Assembly: GCA_020636045.1 (NCBI GenBank)
Contig: JACJYP010000001.1
Location: 310,001 to 374,000, forward strand
Length of the DNA stretch: 64,000 bases
Reading direction: 5' to 3'
DNA from: Lewinellaceae bacterium
GTDB taxonomy: Bacteria; Bacteroidota; Bacteroidia; Chitinophagales; Saprospiraceae
The translations under genes and the position numbers were made by a program. Shown piece after piece: positions 1 to 9,408 of this stretch (positions are counted from its first letter, which is position 1; every line of letters starts with the position of its first letter). The notes beneath the pieces are model-generated. The model had not been told where the DNA came from. It ran no database searches and saw only the letters and a list, made by a program, of their open reading frames with translations.

Positions 1-1
1 C

Positions 2-985
2 CCATGGCAGAGTGCCCTGTCTACATATGCCTTGAATCAGGACGGTACCGGTGAAATCGCTATTGGTAGCAAGATTGCCGCCGGTGGCGGTATTCAAACA
101 CTCACATTTAGTGCAGTAAATAGTATCCCCGCAGGAACTATTTCCGGCTTTGATATCAGTTGGGATGCAGAACAGTACTCGCAGGGGGGGCGGGCTACTA
201 CACTAGACTTCTCATTCAGCGCCGGCGGTACGATAAATGGCGCAACATTAACAACAGCGACACCGGGAACACCCAATGGCAACCTTGGATCGGTTATTAT
301 AACCAATAGGAGTATCTCGATAACAGGCCTGAATCTCATCAACGGAAGTTCGTTTAGTTTTTCCTGGACCATTGCTACGGGTAGCGGGCTTGGTGACAAC
401 TGCCACATGGGCCTGGACAACGTTTCCATTACCGCAAACGGCACGCTTCCCATTGAATTAACGGGTATCCAGGCCATTTACAGGCAAAAAACGGTATTGC
501 TCTCCTGGCGTACGGCCACTGAAACCGACAACGCCTACTTCTCCGTCGAACGCAGCACCGACGGGCGTTCTTTTTCGGAGATCGGCCGCGTCACGGGAGC
601 AGGCACATCCCTGGAGCCGCTGAACTATACGTTTGCCGATGAACGCCCGATGCCGGGCACCAACTATTACCGCCTGAGGCAGGTCGATTTTGACGGCGCC
701 CACTCGTACAGCCATGTAGTGAGCGCTGTGGCTGCAGACGGGGATGCATGGCGCCTGTACCCGCAGCCCGCAGGAGCATTTTTGTACCTGCAATGGGAAG
801 AACGGCCCAAAACGGATGCATCTTTTAGCATCTTCGATATGACGGGGCGGCAGGTAAAGTCGGGGATTGTGCCCGAAAATGAAACGCAGTACGAACTGGA
901 CATTGCGGACCTGCCGGAAGGCGCCTATTTCCTGAAGGTCAGCACCGGCGCTGCAAGCACTGCCAGGCAGTTTTACAAACTTTGA
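2..985 (+). CDS. T9SS-sorted secreted protein, 5'-truncated by window edge
   Basis: The reading frame is open to the first base of the window, so the true start lies upstream; 327 residues are visible. The first half is rich in Gly, Thr and Ser with alternating hydrophobics, as in secreted beta-sandwich proteins. A segment beginning LPIELTGIQA opens a fibronectin-like domain common before T9SS tails in Bacteroidetes. The last ~75 residues read WRLYPQPAG..., FDMTGRQV..., LPEGAYFLKV..., the layout of a type A T9SS C-terminal sorting domain. The protein is therefore probably exported by the Sec system and then anchored or released by T9SS. Its substrate or role cannot be read from the sequence. 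A strong terminator follows directly. Confidence 0.8.
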   Translation, partial: PWQSALSTYALNQDGTGEIAIGSKIAAGGGIQTLTFSAVNSIPAGTISGFDISWDAEQYSQGGRATTLDFSFSAGGTINGATLTTATPGTPNGNLGSVIITNRSISITGLNLINGSSFSFSWTIATGSGLGDNCHMGLDNVSITANGTLPIELTGIQAIYRQKTVLLSWRTATETDNAYFSVERSTDGRSFSEIGRVTGAGTSLEPLNYTFADERPMPGTNYYRLRQVDFDGAHSYSHVVSAVAADGDAWRLYPQPAGAFLYLQWEERPKTDASFSIFDMTGRQVKSGIVPENETQYELDIADLPEGAYFLKVSTGAASTARQFYKL

Positions 986-1007
986 CCGCTTTTTACGGTT
1001 TTACCAT

Positions 1008-1047
1008 GCAGCCCGGCACCAGTACATGCCGGGCTGCACGTTTTTTT
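1008..1047 (+). terminator. Intrinsic terminator
   Basis: An 11-bp perfect GC-rich stem (GCAGCCCGGCA, 1008-1018, with its complement at 1027-1037) has an 8-nt loop and is followed by seven T at 1041-1047. It ends the T9SS gene on its left. The T run stops only four bases before the ATG of the next gene. Confidence 0.9.
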
Positions 1048-1051
1048 CCAT

Positions 1052-1717
1052 ATGCTCAAACACATTCTTTTCGATAACGACGGCACACTCGTTGATTCCG
1101 AGATCATTGCCGTGCGCGCTTCGCTGAGCCTGCTTGGCGAAAGCGGGTTCCGGATGAGCGAAGCCGAGTACAGCCGGCGCTTTCCGGGGCTGCTCGAACG
1201 CGACATTCTCGACATCATCAGCCGCGAATACGGCATCCGCATACCCGACGATTATTTCAACCGCTTGCGCACGCTCCATGTTGAAGGTTTTAAACGCGAA
1301 TTGCGGGCAATTGCCGGCATGCCGACGATTTTTAAAAACCTGAAAACACCCAAAAGTGTCGTTTCCAACGGCAGCGCCGGGCACGTCGATCGCTGCCTCC
1401 GCCACGTTCGCCTCCGGCACGCACTCGACGGAAGCATCTTTTCTGCCGAGCAGGTAGAACGCCCGAAACCACACCCCGATGTGTTCGAACTGGCGCTGGA
1501 AACCCTGCGACTCAAGCCGCAGGAAACGCTGGTGGTGGAAGACAGCCCTACAGGCGTCACGGCCGCCAAAAAAGCGGGGCTGCGCGTCGTGGGTTTCCTC
1601 GGTGCAGCACATATCTTCGACGGCCACGACGAGAAACTCCTCGAATGCGGGGCCGACCACATCGCCGCCGATGCCAAAGAACTGACGTCGCTGTTCGAAC
1701 AATACGGGGTGTTGTAG
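1052..1717 (+). CDS. HAD-superfamily phosphatase (subfamily IA, beta-phosphoglucomutase-like)
   Basis: This 221-residue protein has the four HAD motifs in order: DNDGTLVD with the nucleophile Asp8 and acid/base Asp10, SNGS with Ser105, RPKPHPD with Lys139, and VVEDSPTG with Glu163-Asp164. The helical cap between motifs I and II fits class IA enzymes that hydrolyse or isomerise small sugar phosphates and similar metabolites. The exact substrate is unknown. The ATG is fixed because motif I begins at residue 8. It starts four bases after a terminator T tract, so its promoter must overlap the terminator or it depends on readthrough. The polymerase IV gene follows after 24 bp and may be co-transcribed. 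Confidence 0.85.
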   Translation: MLKHILFDNDGTLVDSEIIAVRASLSLLGESGFRMSEAEYSRRFPGLLERDILDIISREYGIRIPDDYFNRLRTLHVEGFKRELRAIAGMPTIFKNLKTPKSVVSNGSAGHVDRCLRHVRLRHALDGSIFSAEQVERPKPHPDVFELALETLRLKPQETLVVEDSPTGVTAAKKAGLRVVGFLGAAHIFDGHDEKLLECGADHIAADAKELTSLFEQYGVL

Positions 1718-1741
1718 CGGATTATTCCGTATCATTATACC

Positions 1742-2902
1742 GTGTTTGAACGCGCCGTCCTCCACCTTGATCTCGACGCTTTTTTTGTATCGGTCGAACT
1801 GCTTCGCCAGCCCGAACTGCGCGGAAAACCCGTCATTGTCGGCGGATTGAGCGACCGCGCGGTAGTATCGTCGTGCAGCTATGAAGCGCGCAAATTCGGC
1901 GTGCGTTCGGCCATGCCGGTCAAGGCGGCCCTCAGGCTTTGCCCGGAAGCCGTTGTGCTGCGCGGCGACATGTCCGCTTACGGGCAACATTCGCGGATCG
2001 TGACCCGCATCATCGCCGACGCCGCGCCTTTATTTGAAAAAGCCTCCATCGACGAATTTTACGTTGATCTGAGCGGCATGGACAAATACTTCGGCTGCTG
2101 GAAGTGGTCGCAGGCATTGCGGCAGCGGATCATGAAAGAAACGGGGCTGCCACTCACCATGGCTCTTTCCGTCAATAAAACCGTTTCAAAGATCGGCGCC
2201 GGCGAAGCCAAACCCAACGGAGAACTATTGATACCGGCCGGCACGGAGCGCGCCTTCCTGGCGCCGCTTGCCGTCGGGAAAATGCCCTCCATCGGCAGGG
2301 AAACGCAGCGCAAACTGGCCCTGATGGGCATCCATACACTCGGGCAACTGGCGGAAGCGCCCGCGGCCATGCTCGAGCGCGAATTTGGCAAACACGGGTC
2401 CTATATGATAAAAAAAGCCCGCGGAGAAGACGACAGCGCCGTATCGCCGTATCGCGAGCAGAAAAGCATCTCTACTGAACGGACCTTTCACGCGGATATC
2501 GGAGAAATCCGGCAATTGCGCGACCGCCTGACCGATCTCGTCACCCGCCTGGCATTTGAGCTCCGGCAGGACCGCAAACACACGGCCTGTGTGGCTGTCA
2601 AGATCCGCTATCCCGATTTCAGCACTTTCAGCAAGCAGCGCAAGGTACCGCTCACTGCCCGGGATTCCACATTGATGGAAGCAGCACAGGAATTGTTCGG
2701 CGAACTGTACGATCATCGCCGGCCGCTCAGGCTGATGGGTGTGCGCTTCAGCGACCTGAGCGACGGCCAGGCCCAGGCGGAATTATTTGCTGAAAATGCC
2801 CGCGAGACGCAATTGCTGCAACAACTCGATCATATCAGAAAAAAATTTGGCGAAAGCGCAGTAGTGCGGGGCGTGAATGCCCGGAAAAAGAAGAAAGATT
2901 GA
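1742..2902 (+). CDS. dinB: DNA polymerase IV (Y-family translesion polymerase)
   Basis: This 386-residue protein copies damaged DNA by error-prone translesion synthesis. The N-terminal palm motif HLDLDAFFVSVE and the catalytic pair in SIDEFYVDLSG (Asp104, Glu105) are intact. They are followed by the SVNKTVSKIGA segment, a helix-hairpin-helix thumb and a little-finger domain. Length is slightly above the ~350 typical of DinB. The start is GTG at 1742; no ATG precedes the palm motif. It lies 24 bp after the HAD gene and converges on obgE with only 8 bp between stops. No LexA-type operator was recognised. Confidence 0.95.
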   Translation: MFERAVLHLDLDAFFVSVELLRQPELRGKPVIVGGLSDRAVVSSCSYEARKFGVRSAMPVKAALRLCPEAVVLRGDMSAYGQHSRIVTRIIADAAPLFEKASIDEFYVDLSGMDKYFGCWKWSQALRQRIMKETGLPLTMALSVNKTVSKIGAGEAKPNGELLIPAGTERAFLAPLAVGKMPSIGRETQRKLALMGIHTLGQLAEAPAAMLEREFGKHGSYMIKKARGEDDSAVSPYREQKSISTERTFHADIGEIRQLRDRLTDLVTRLAFELRQDRKHTACVAVKIRYPDFSTFSKQRKVPLTARDSTLMEAAQELFGELYDHRRPLRLMGVRFSDLSDGQAQAELFAENARETQLLQQLDHIRKKFGESAVVRGVNARKKKKD

Positions 2903-2910
2903 TCTGCCTG

Positions 2911-3924
2911 TCAGTCGGCGACTTCCTGATCGACCGTCAGCATCCGCCAGAGCAGGTCCTTCAGGGTCTGCAGATTTTTGTTCGTCATCGAGGAAATAAA
3001 GATCACTTCCACACCCGCCGGAAGTGTGTTGCGCAGCATTTTTTCCAGATCATCGTCGATAAGGTCGCTTTTGGAAATAGCGAGCAGGCGCGGCTTGTCA
3101 AGCAGTTCGGGGTTGAAAGCTTCGAGCTCGTTGACCAGGATCCCGAATTCTTCGCTGATGTCGCGCTCCGTATCGGCGGGAATCATGAACAGTAGCACGC
3201 TGTTCCGTTCGATGTGGCGCAGAAAGCGATGCCCCAGGCCGCGGCCTTCGTGCGCGCCTTCGATGATGCCGGGGATATCGGCCATGATAAAGGTCTGGCC
3301 TTCCCGCACCTTTACGATGCCAAGTTGCGGTACCAGCGTGGTAAAGGCATAGTCGCCAATCTTTGGCTTGGCGGCGGTTACTGCACTCAGCAGGGTGCTT
3401 TTGCCCGCATTGGGAAAGCCGACCAAACCCACATCGGCCAATACCTTCAGTTCAAGGACGACCCACTGCTCGAAACCGGATTCGCCTGGCTGCGCGTAGC
3501 GCGGGGTTTGATGGGTAGCCGATTTGAAAAAATTGTTGCCTTTTCCGCCGCGACCACCCGACAGGAGTATTTTTTCTTCTCCTTTTTCCGTGATCTCGAG
3601 CAGCATTTCTCCCGTTTCGGCATCGCGGGCCACCGTACCCAGGGGCACTTTCACAATGATATCCTGGCCATCGCTGCCCGTTTTCAGGCCGCCGCGACCG
3701 TTTTGGCCGTCCTGGGCGTATATGTGTTTTGTAAATTTCAGGGAAAGGAGCGTCCACTCCTGCGGATCGGCTTTCAGGATAATATGACCGCCACGGCCGC
3801 CGTCACCGCCGTCGGGGCCACCCTTGGGGATGGCGGGGCCGCGGAAAAAGTGTACACTGCCCGCGCCGCCCTTGCCGGAGCGGAAAAGGATCTTGACGTA
3901 ATCGACGAAGTTTTGTTCGGCCAT
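2911..3924 (-). CDS. obgE: Obg/CgtA ribosome-assembly GTPase
   Basis: This essential GTPase acts in 50S maturation and stress response. Residues 1-158 form the glycine-rich Obg fold (repeated GGxGG motifs such as GGPDGGDGGRGG). The G domain has G1 GFPNAGKST at 169-177, DIPG of G3 at 216-219 and SKSD of G4 at 284-287. At 337 residues it ends just after the G domain, so the C-terminal OCT domain of some homologues is absent, as is usual in Bacteroidetes. The gene stands alone on its strand and has a -7 element about 50 bp upstream. Confidence 0.96.
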   Translation of the reverse strand: MAEQNFVDYVKILFRSGKGGAGSVHFFRGPAIPKGGPDGGDGGRGGHIILKADPQEWTLLSLKFTKHIYAQDGQNGRGGLKTGSDGQDIIVKVPLGTVARDAETGEMLLEITEKGEEKILLSGGRGGKGNNFFKSATHQTPRYAQPGESGFEQWVVLELKVLADVGLVGFPNAGKSTLLSAVTAAKPKIGDYAFTTLVPQLGIVKVREGQTFIMADIPGIIEGAHEGRGLGHRFLRHIERNSVLLFMIPADTERDISEEFGILVNELEAFNPELLDKPRLLAISKSDLIDDDLEKMLRNTLPAGVEVIFISSMTNKNLQTLKDLLWRMLTVDQEVAD

Positions 3925-3974
3925 CTTTTGCAGGTCCGGCGAGGAACGGGAATGGCCCCGGCCGGATAAAAGCG

Positions 3975-3982
3975 CAAAGGTA
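3975..3982 (-). promoter_or_regulatory. Bacteroidetes -7 element for obgE
   Basis: On the minus strand this reads TACCTTTG, an exact match to TAnnTTTG, 51 bp before the obgE ATG. No clear TTTG -33 box lies 19-21 bp upstream, so support is partial. Confidence 0.5.
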
Positions 3983-4070
3983 AGGCGAACCGAATGAATC
4001 GTGTGTATGGGCGAAAGATCGTAGTTTGGCCCCGGCGAAACAGGACGAAAGATTCAGCGCACAAATTCCA

Positions 4071-4814
4071 ATGCCCATGGCGAAGAAAAAACCACTCATC
4101 AACTCGAAAGAACCCGTATTTCTGGAAGGCCCCAAAAGCCGGAGTTTCGAACTGCGCTTTGCCTTTCAGGTGCTGTGGGAGTTTCTGCGCGGGTTTCGCG
4201 GCCTGCATTTTATCGGCCCCTGCGTCACGGTATTCGGGTCGGCGCGCTTTAAGGAAGGCCATCCGCATTACGAGGCCGCGCGGCAGCTTAGCGGGCGCAT
4301 CGCCAGCGAACTCGGCCTTGCCATTATGACAGGAGGCGGCCCCGGCATCATGGAAGCCGCCAATCGGGGCGCCCGCGAAGCAGGCGGTCGGTCGGTCGGA
4401 TGTAATATCGTGCTGCCACACGAACAAAGGGAAAATCCCTATCTGGACAAGTTCGTAACGATCCGCTATTTTTTCGTGCGCAAGGTGCTGCTCCTGAAAT
4501 ATTCGTATGCCTTCGTCATTTTTCCGGGCGGCTTCGGCACCATGGATGAATTTTTCGAAACGCTCACGCTCGTGCAGACCAGGACCATCGAAAACTTCCC
4601 CATTGTCGTGATGGGAAAGGAATTCTTTCAGCCCTTGCGGGATTATCTGGAGTTTATGGTAACACAGGGTACCATATCGCCCGAAGACATGAATTTGCTG
4701 CTTTTAACAGACGACCCCGATGAGGCGATCGCGCATATTTCACGCTACATCACGACCAACTATAAAGTGGTGAAGCGCTCGCGGCCCGTATGGTGGCTGC
4801 TGGAGCGTTCTTAA
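4071..4814 (+). CDS. LOG-family (TIGR00730) Rossmann-fold protein
   Basis: This protein of 247 residues carries the family signature: FGSARF near the start of the fold, MTGGGPGIMEAANRGA for nucleotide binding, and PGGFGTMDE, matching the PGGxGTxxE motif. Family members include nucleoside 5'-monophosphate phosphoribohydrolases (LOG, cytokinin activation) and lysine-decarboxylase-like proteins of unknown function. In bacteria a nucleotide salvage role is likely. The ATG at 4071 (or 4077) is preferred over a TTG at 4026. It is divergent from obgE. A basic N-terminal tail of ~30 residues precedes the domain. Confidence 0.85.
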   Translation: MPMAKKKPLINSKEPVFLEGPKSRSFELRFAFQVLWEFLRGFRGLHFIGPCVTVFGSARFKEGHPHYEAARQLSGRIASELGLAIMTGGGPGIMEAANRGAREAGGRSVGCNIVLPHEQRENPYLDKFVTIRYFFVRKVLLLKYSYAFVIFPGGFGTMDEFFETLTLVQTRTIENFPIVVMGKEFFQPLRDYLEFMVTQGTISPEDMNLLLLTDDPDEAIAHISRYITTNYKVVKRSRPVWWLLERS

Positions 4815-5187
4815 GCTGCAGTATTGCCATGCCGAGTCATCAATTTTTTTATTTGAAAAGTTGAAAAACAAATCAAAGCCAACCGTTTTCGCAAAAAACA
4901 AACCTTTTTCGTGCGTAATTACGCCAATTACTCAAACAACAGCACACAACCGCTTTTTCAACTGGCGATGCGATGGCGGGCATGTTTTTTGCCGGAAAAC
5001 AAATAAATTTTGGCCCCACCGGCTTCCCTAACCGGTCATATTGGCTATTTTTGGGGGTGTACAGCAGCCCCGTTTTGCCTTAAACCAAATTTTTCCGCCC
5101 TACCCGTTTTTTACCGATCCAATCATTTTGCCTGTCTGACTTTTTGCCGGACAGGATTTCTTTTTTTCGAAACCAACTTTCTCTGAA
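4815..5187. other. Non-coding AT-rich region before amt
   Basis: These 373 bp hold no credible gene. The stretch is AT-rich with many A and T runs, and contains the amt promoter element at 5046-5053. A short inverted repeat with ACCGG arms sits at about 5019-5036. No small RNA was recognised. Confidence 0.6.
5046..5053 (+). promoter_or_regulatory. -7 element upstream of the ammonium transporter
   Basis: TATTTTTG matches TAnnTTTG exactly and lies 134 bp before the amt ATG, implying a long leader. The expected TTTG -33 box is not seen at 19-21 bp. Confidence 0.45.
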
Positions 5188-6540
5188 ATGCGTAAAAAAT
5201 GGCTTATTTCGTTCGCTTTGTTGTCCCTGATTTCGGTCGCAGCGCTGTTCGCTCCTGCGTCCACCGAAGTTTCCGCAGAGATCAATGCGGCTGACACGGC
5301 CTGGATGCTGGTGGCAGCAGGACTGGTGCTCCTGATGACGCCAGGGCTTTCCTTCTTTTACGGTGGGATGGTGAGTTTTCGCAATGTCGTGTCCACCATG
5401 TTGCAAAGTTTCATTTCGCTGGGGATCGTAAGTTTTCTGTGGGTAGTAGTGGGATTCAGCCTGGCTTTTGGTGACAGCATCGGCGGTTTTATTGGAAATC
5501 CGGCGACGTTTTTCATGTTCAAAGGTGTACACCTCGGGCCGCACCCCGACCTGTCTCCTACGGTTCCGTTCCTGTTGTTCGCGTTGTTCCAGTTAAAATT
5601 TGCCATTATCACGCCTGCGCTGATCACTGGCAGTTTTGCCGAACGCATCAAGTTCACGGCGTACATGGTGTTCATTTGCCTGTTCACCGTATTTATTTAC
5701 GCCCCGCTGGCACACTGGACCTGGCATCCGGATGGTTTTTTGCGGAAAATGGGCGTGCTGGATTTTGCCGGCGGCACGGTGGTGCATATGAGTGCGGGTT
5801 TTGCCGCCATTGCGGGTGCAATGGTGCTGGGCCATCGAAAGACGCGCCAAAACGGCAACCACCACGGCCCGGCCAATATCCCGTACATCATTCTCGGGAC
5901 CGGTTTATTGTGGTTCGGATGGTTCGGGTTCAATGCTGGATCGGCGCTGGGCGCCAATTCAACGGCTGCGCTGGCGTTTGCTACGACCAATTTCGCTTCT
6001 GCCTCCGCGATGATGACCTGGGTATTTTATGAAGGCCTGATGGGCCGCAAACCTTCGGCCATGGGCGCCTGCATCGGCGCCGTAGTAGGCCTGGTGGCGA
6101 TTACGCCTGCCGCAGGGTTCGTGACCATCGGTCAAAGCCTTTTTATCGGTTTTGCCGCCGCTATCGTCAGCAACATCGTATTGTTTTATTTCAACCGCTC
6201 CGGTATCGACGATACGCTCGACGTTTTCCCCTGTCACGGCGTCGGCGGCATCACCGGCATGCTGCTTACAGGCGTTTTTGCGAAAGATGTAGGGCTCATC
6301 TATGGCGGCACGGAGACTTTTGTGAGCCACCTGGTCGCCCTGGCCATCGTATGCGTGTTTACGTTCGGCGGCTCCTGGCTGCTGCTGAAAATGACGAGTA
6401 TGCTGGTGCCGCTTCGGGTAAGCGAGCAGGAGGAGTTGCGCGGCCTCGACGAAAGCCAGCACGGCGAACGCATGTCGAGCCTCAACGAACGGATCCGCGC
6501 CTTCCTGAAAGAAGAAAGTGAAGCCGCCGGCAGCGCATAA
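5188..6540 (+). CDS. amt: Ammonium transporter (Amt/MEP/Rh family)
   Basis: This 450-residue inner-membrane protein conducts ammonium. Residues 1-30 look like a cleavable signal peptide (MRKKWLISFALLS... ending near TEVSA), and about eleven hydrophobic segments follow. Family marks are PGLSFFYGGMV, WFGFNAGSAL and the two pore-histidine contexts GTVVHMSAGF and FPCHGVGGITG. A ~45-residue charged cytoplasmic tail follows the last helix. In many bacteria amt is paired with glnK for PII control; no PII gene is next to it here. It ends one base before the riboflavin synthase stop codon on the other strand. Confidence 0.95.
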   Translation: MRKKWLISFALLSLISVAALFAPASTEVSAEINAADTAWMLVAAGLVLLMTPGLSFFYGGMVSFRNVVSTMLQSFISLGIVSFLWVVVGFSLAFGDSIGGFIGNPATFFMFKGVHLGPHPDLSPTVPFLLFALFQLKFAIITPALITGSFAERIKFTAYMVFICLFTVFIYAPLAHWTWHPDGFLRKMGVLDFAGGTVVHMSAGFAAIAGAMVLGHRKTRQNGNHHGPANIPYIILGTGLLWFGWFGFNAGSALGANSTAALAFATTNFASASAMMTWVFYEGLMGRKPSAMGACIGAVVGLVAITPAAGFVTIGQSLFIGFAAAIVSNIVLFYFNRSGIDDTLDVFPCHGVGGITGMLLTGVFAKDVGLIYGGTETFVSHLVALAIVCVFTFGGSWLLLKMTSMLVPLRVSEQEELRGLDESQHGERMSSLNERIRAFLKEESEAAGSA

Positions 6541-7134
6541 TCAGCGGCGGTAGGCCGCCATGTGGCGGGCAATGTATTTTCCGATGATGTCGAATTCTAC
6601 ATTCACGGAGTCGCCTGCGCGCAAGTGCCTGAAATTGGTATGCTCCCAGGTGTAGGGGATGATGGCCACCGAAAAAAGGTCATCCTCCGGTTCTACCACC
6701 GTCAGGCTCACACCGTTGAGGCAGACCGAGCCTTTATCGACCAGTAAATGCTCGGGTGCAGGCTCATAGCGAAATGTAAAACGCCAGGAGCCGCCCGTTT
6801 CTGCAACTTCTACACAGGTAGCGAGGGCGTCCACATGCCCCTGCACGATATGCCCGTCAAGGCGTCCGCCGATAGGCAGGCAGCGTTCGAGGTTGACGCG
6901 GGTGCCCGGTTTCCAGTCGCCGAGGTTGGTGCGACGCAGCGTTTCTTCTACGGCCGTGACACGGTGCCAGCCGGGGCCAAGCGCCACCACTGTAAGGCAG
7001 GCGCCGTTGTGGCTTACACTCTGATCGATCTTCAACTCGTCCGATATGGGGCTTTCGAGTGTGATATGCACGTTGGAACGATCCCTTTCTATGGCGCTGA
7101 CGGTGCCCAGGGTTTCGATGATGCCGGTAAACAT
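6541..7134 (-). CDS. ribE: Riboflavin synthase, alpha chain
   Basis: It catalyses dismutation of two 6,7-dimethyl-8-ribityllumazine molecules to riboflavin, the last step of vitamin B2 synthesis. The 197-residue length and two tandem lumazine-binding repeats are typical. Repeat 1 begins MFTGIIETLGTV and has SHNGACLTVV; repeat 2 has GHIVQGHVD and SVCLNGVSLTVV. No other rib genes are nearby and no FMN riboswitch was seen. The gene lies 16 bp downstream of the BNR-repeat protein gene on the same strand, so it may be read from that transcript or from a promoter inside it. Confidence 0.95.
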   Translation of the reverse strand: MFTGIIETLGTVSAIERDRSNVHITLESPISDELKIDQSVSHNGACLTVVALGPGWHRVTAVEETLRRTNLGDWKPGTRVNLERCLPIGGRLDGHIVQGHVDALATCVEVAETGGSWRFTFRYEPAPEHLLVDKGSVCLNGVSLTVVEPEDDLFSVAIIPYTWEHTNFRHLRAGDSVNVEFDIIGKYIARHMAAYRR

Positions 7135-7150
7135 GAGGTGTAGGTTTATC

Positions 7151-9289
7151 CTACTGTGATTTGATCCATTTTAACACAGTAGAACTCGTTGCCGTTTTAA
7201 TATGCCAAAAATACATACCTGAAGCCAATCCTTGCAGGCTCTCTTCCCAAAATGAGCCCGGTAAAAGTACCCGGTCGTATACCAGACGGCCGGCGGCATC
7301 AAATATCTGTAGCATGAGCGGGTCGGAAAAGAATACGTCGGAAGAAAGAGAGACATTCCCTGCCGAGGGATTGGGCATCAGAGAAAACATAGGATGATCA
7401 TTACCGGCCGGCGGAACATTAAGCGCTATTCTGAATATGCCCGCTCCTGCGGTACCGGCCCACAGGTCATCATTGTCGACAAATATCGTAGTAGCATTAG
7501 GTATCGGCAAAGCCGGAGTAAAAAGCGACCACTTTTCCCCGTCAACATCAGTGGTATAATAAAGCCCCTTGCCTCTTGCGCTCATCCAGCGGATGTTGCC
7601 TGTTTTCTCGAAAAACACAATTTGACCTTCCGGAATACTGTCGCCCGTTGATACATCTACAGGGATCATTCTCTCATACTCGCCACTTTCATACCCGTAC
7701 CGATAAATGCGTTCGTCATATAACGGAATATAATACGACCTCAACCACATATTTTCATCGCCAATACCGATCATATAGTGGTGTATTTTGGTGCTATCCT
7801 CATACAATTCAGGCATTGCACCCCAGGTCATACCTGCATCGCGGGAAATGTAGCTTTTATCAAAGGTTGTCAGATAAATAATTTCACCCTTCGCGGCGAA
7901 GTGCCTGGGAGCAGGTACTGAGTTTGTGACATCCACCAGCACAGATTCATCATCTGAAAACTTGTATACTTTGCTATAGGTCGAAAACCAGGCTGCATGA
8001 GTGGTCACGGTCAAGTCCGGGCAATCCCAGCTTTGAAATGCCGGAATTGCCTGCCAGGTTTCGCCATTGTCTTCCGAATAAACCACCTTACAGCCATCTT
8101 TGAAAAACATGCGTTGTTGCGTACTGAACAAGGTTTGCGTAAAATAATCACATGAACCATCCAGGTCGCCATCAAACCGGAGTGTCCAGTTCTGACCGTT
8201 ATCGTCGGAAGAAAAAACGCCCTGGTATGTTTCAGCCCAGCAGCGGTTGTTCTTGCTTTTCAGAATGTTCCTGACCCAGGTGCTGTTCATACCGTCGTGG
8301 TAAGGAGAAAAAGTGGTTCCGTCATCCGTAGAGCGAAATACCCCCTGGAAGGTTCCGGCCAGCAATTGGCCCTGCATCGCCTTCAAATCGCTCAGCCGGC
8401 GGTACTGCAAACTTTCCCAGGGTGCAGAAAACCATTCATCACCGGCATCGGGAGAATGAAATATGTTAACACTGCCGTGGATACATCCGTAATCGGAACC
8501 ATAATATACGGATTGACCATAACCGGTGAGCCAATCATCAAAGTCAGAATGATATTGATAAAACTTTATAGTATCAGTATCAATTTTATCCCAGGTCTGG
8601 CCGGAATCATATGAGCGAATAAACCTTGGAAACCCTTCGTAGAGCGCATACACAATTGTATCGACCACTGTAAAGTCGGCGAAATTATAACCCGCTGAAA
8701 AAACCTGGTCCCAGCTAATTCCGGCATCAGCCGATTTCAGAATATACCGGTCGTAAGAGACGAAATAGTCGCCATTGACCTTTCCAAAACCGCGATAGTT
8801 CGCTGCATAGTGATCGATTGTTTTCTCCCAGGTATCGCCCCGGTCGACTGAGCGGTAAACAGTTAACCGGCTGCCAACCAACAAAGTATCACCATCTGCA
8901 TATATGTGCAGGATCACTTCGCCCTGCCCGTTTATTGGGTATGGTTTCGCCAAGATCGTCTCCCAGGATTCGCCCTGGTCCGCACTGCGTTCAATTGTTC
9001 CCTGAGTTGTGAGTATGTATAAATATCCTTCCGATACTTCCAGTTGGGAAGCAGACCAGCATATAGATCGGGATTCTTTCAATAGCGACCAATGCTGTCC
9101 GGCATCAGCGCTTTTGAATATCCCGCCGTGTGTAAGCGCATACAGGTCGCCGGCATCTTCTTCAAAATGAATGATACTCCCTCCGAATGGTTGTGGCAGA
9201 TCTTCCCACTTTTGGGCTGTTAGCGTTACCGAAATCCCAAAAATAAACGCCGCCAAAAAGGTGACACGAGGTATCTTGTTGGTATACAT
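7151..9289 (-). CDS. BNR/Vps10-like beta-propeller protein with T9SS sorting tail
   Basis: The product is about 712 residues if it starts at the ATG that gives MYTNKIPRVTFLAAFIFGISVTLTAQ, a good signal peptide; an earlier in-frame ATG at 9319 adds ten residues. Many Asp-box-like units (SADAGxxW, SxDxGxTW, STDDGTTF) suggest one or two sialidase/sortilin-type beta-propellers. These are usually binding or scaffold domains, and no sialidase catalytic residues were identified. The last ~75 residues (LMPNPSAGNV, IFDAAGRLVY, LASGMYFWHI) form a T9SS type A sorting domain. By eye its base composition is more AT-rich than its neighbours, which could mean lateral transfer. Substrate unknown. Confidence 0.8.
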   Translation of the reverse strand: MYTNKIPRVTFLAAFIFGISVTLTAQKWEDLPQPFGGSIIHFEEDAGDLYALTHGGIFKSADAGQHWSLLKESRSICWSASQLEVSEGYLYILTTQGTIERSADQGESWETILAKPYPINGQGEVILHIYADGDTLLVGSRLTVYRSVDRGDTWEKTIDHYAANYRGFGKVNGDYFVSYDRYILKSADAGISWDQVFSAGYNFADFTVVDTIVYALYEGFPRFIRSYDSGQTWDKIDTDTIKFYQYHSDFDDWLTGYGQSVYYGSDYGCIHGSVNIFHSPDAGDEWFSAPWESLQYRRLSDLKAMQGQLLAGTFQGVFRSTDDGTTFSPYHDGMNSTWVRNILKSKNNRCWAETYQGVFSSDDNGQNWTLRFDGDLDGSCDYFTQTLFSTQQRMFFKDGCKVVYSEDNGETWQAIPAFQSWDCPDLTVTTHAAWFSTYSKVYKFSDDESVLVDVTNSVPAPRHFAAKGEIIYLTTFDKSYISRDAGMTWGAMPELYEDSTKIHHYMIGIGDENMWLRSYYIPLYDERIYRYGYESGEYERMIPVDVSTGDSIPEGQIVFFEKTGNIRWMSARGKGLYYTTDVDGEKWSLFTPALPIPNATTIFVDNDDLWAGTAGAGIFRIALNVPPAGNDHPMFSLMPNPSAGNVSLSSDVFFSDPLMLQIFDAAGRLVYDRVLLPGSFWEESLQGLASGMYFWHIKTATSSTVLKWIKSQ

Positions 9290-9408
9290 AACCCTTTTAG
9301 TTTCTGGAAAACTAACCATTCGGCACCAACTTTTTTATGTCAATATGTAAGTGATACTTGGGGAGAAGTAAATGCGCTGATTCGATGAGTGAACGAATAA
9401 CCGCGTCT

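Noticed and set aside
1001..1990. 329-codon open frame opposite the HAD and polymerase IV genes
   Set aside because: It mirrors two confidently called genes and shows no recognisable domain, as often happens in GC-rich sequence.
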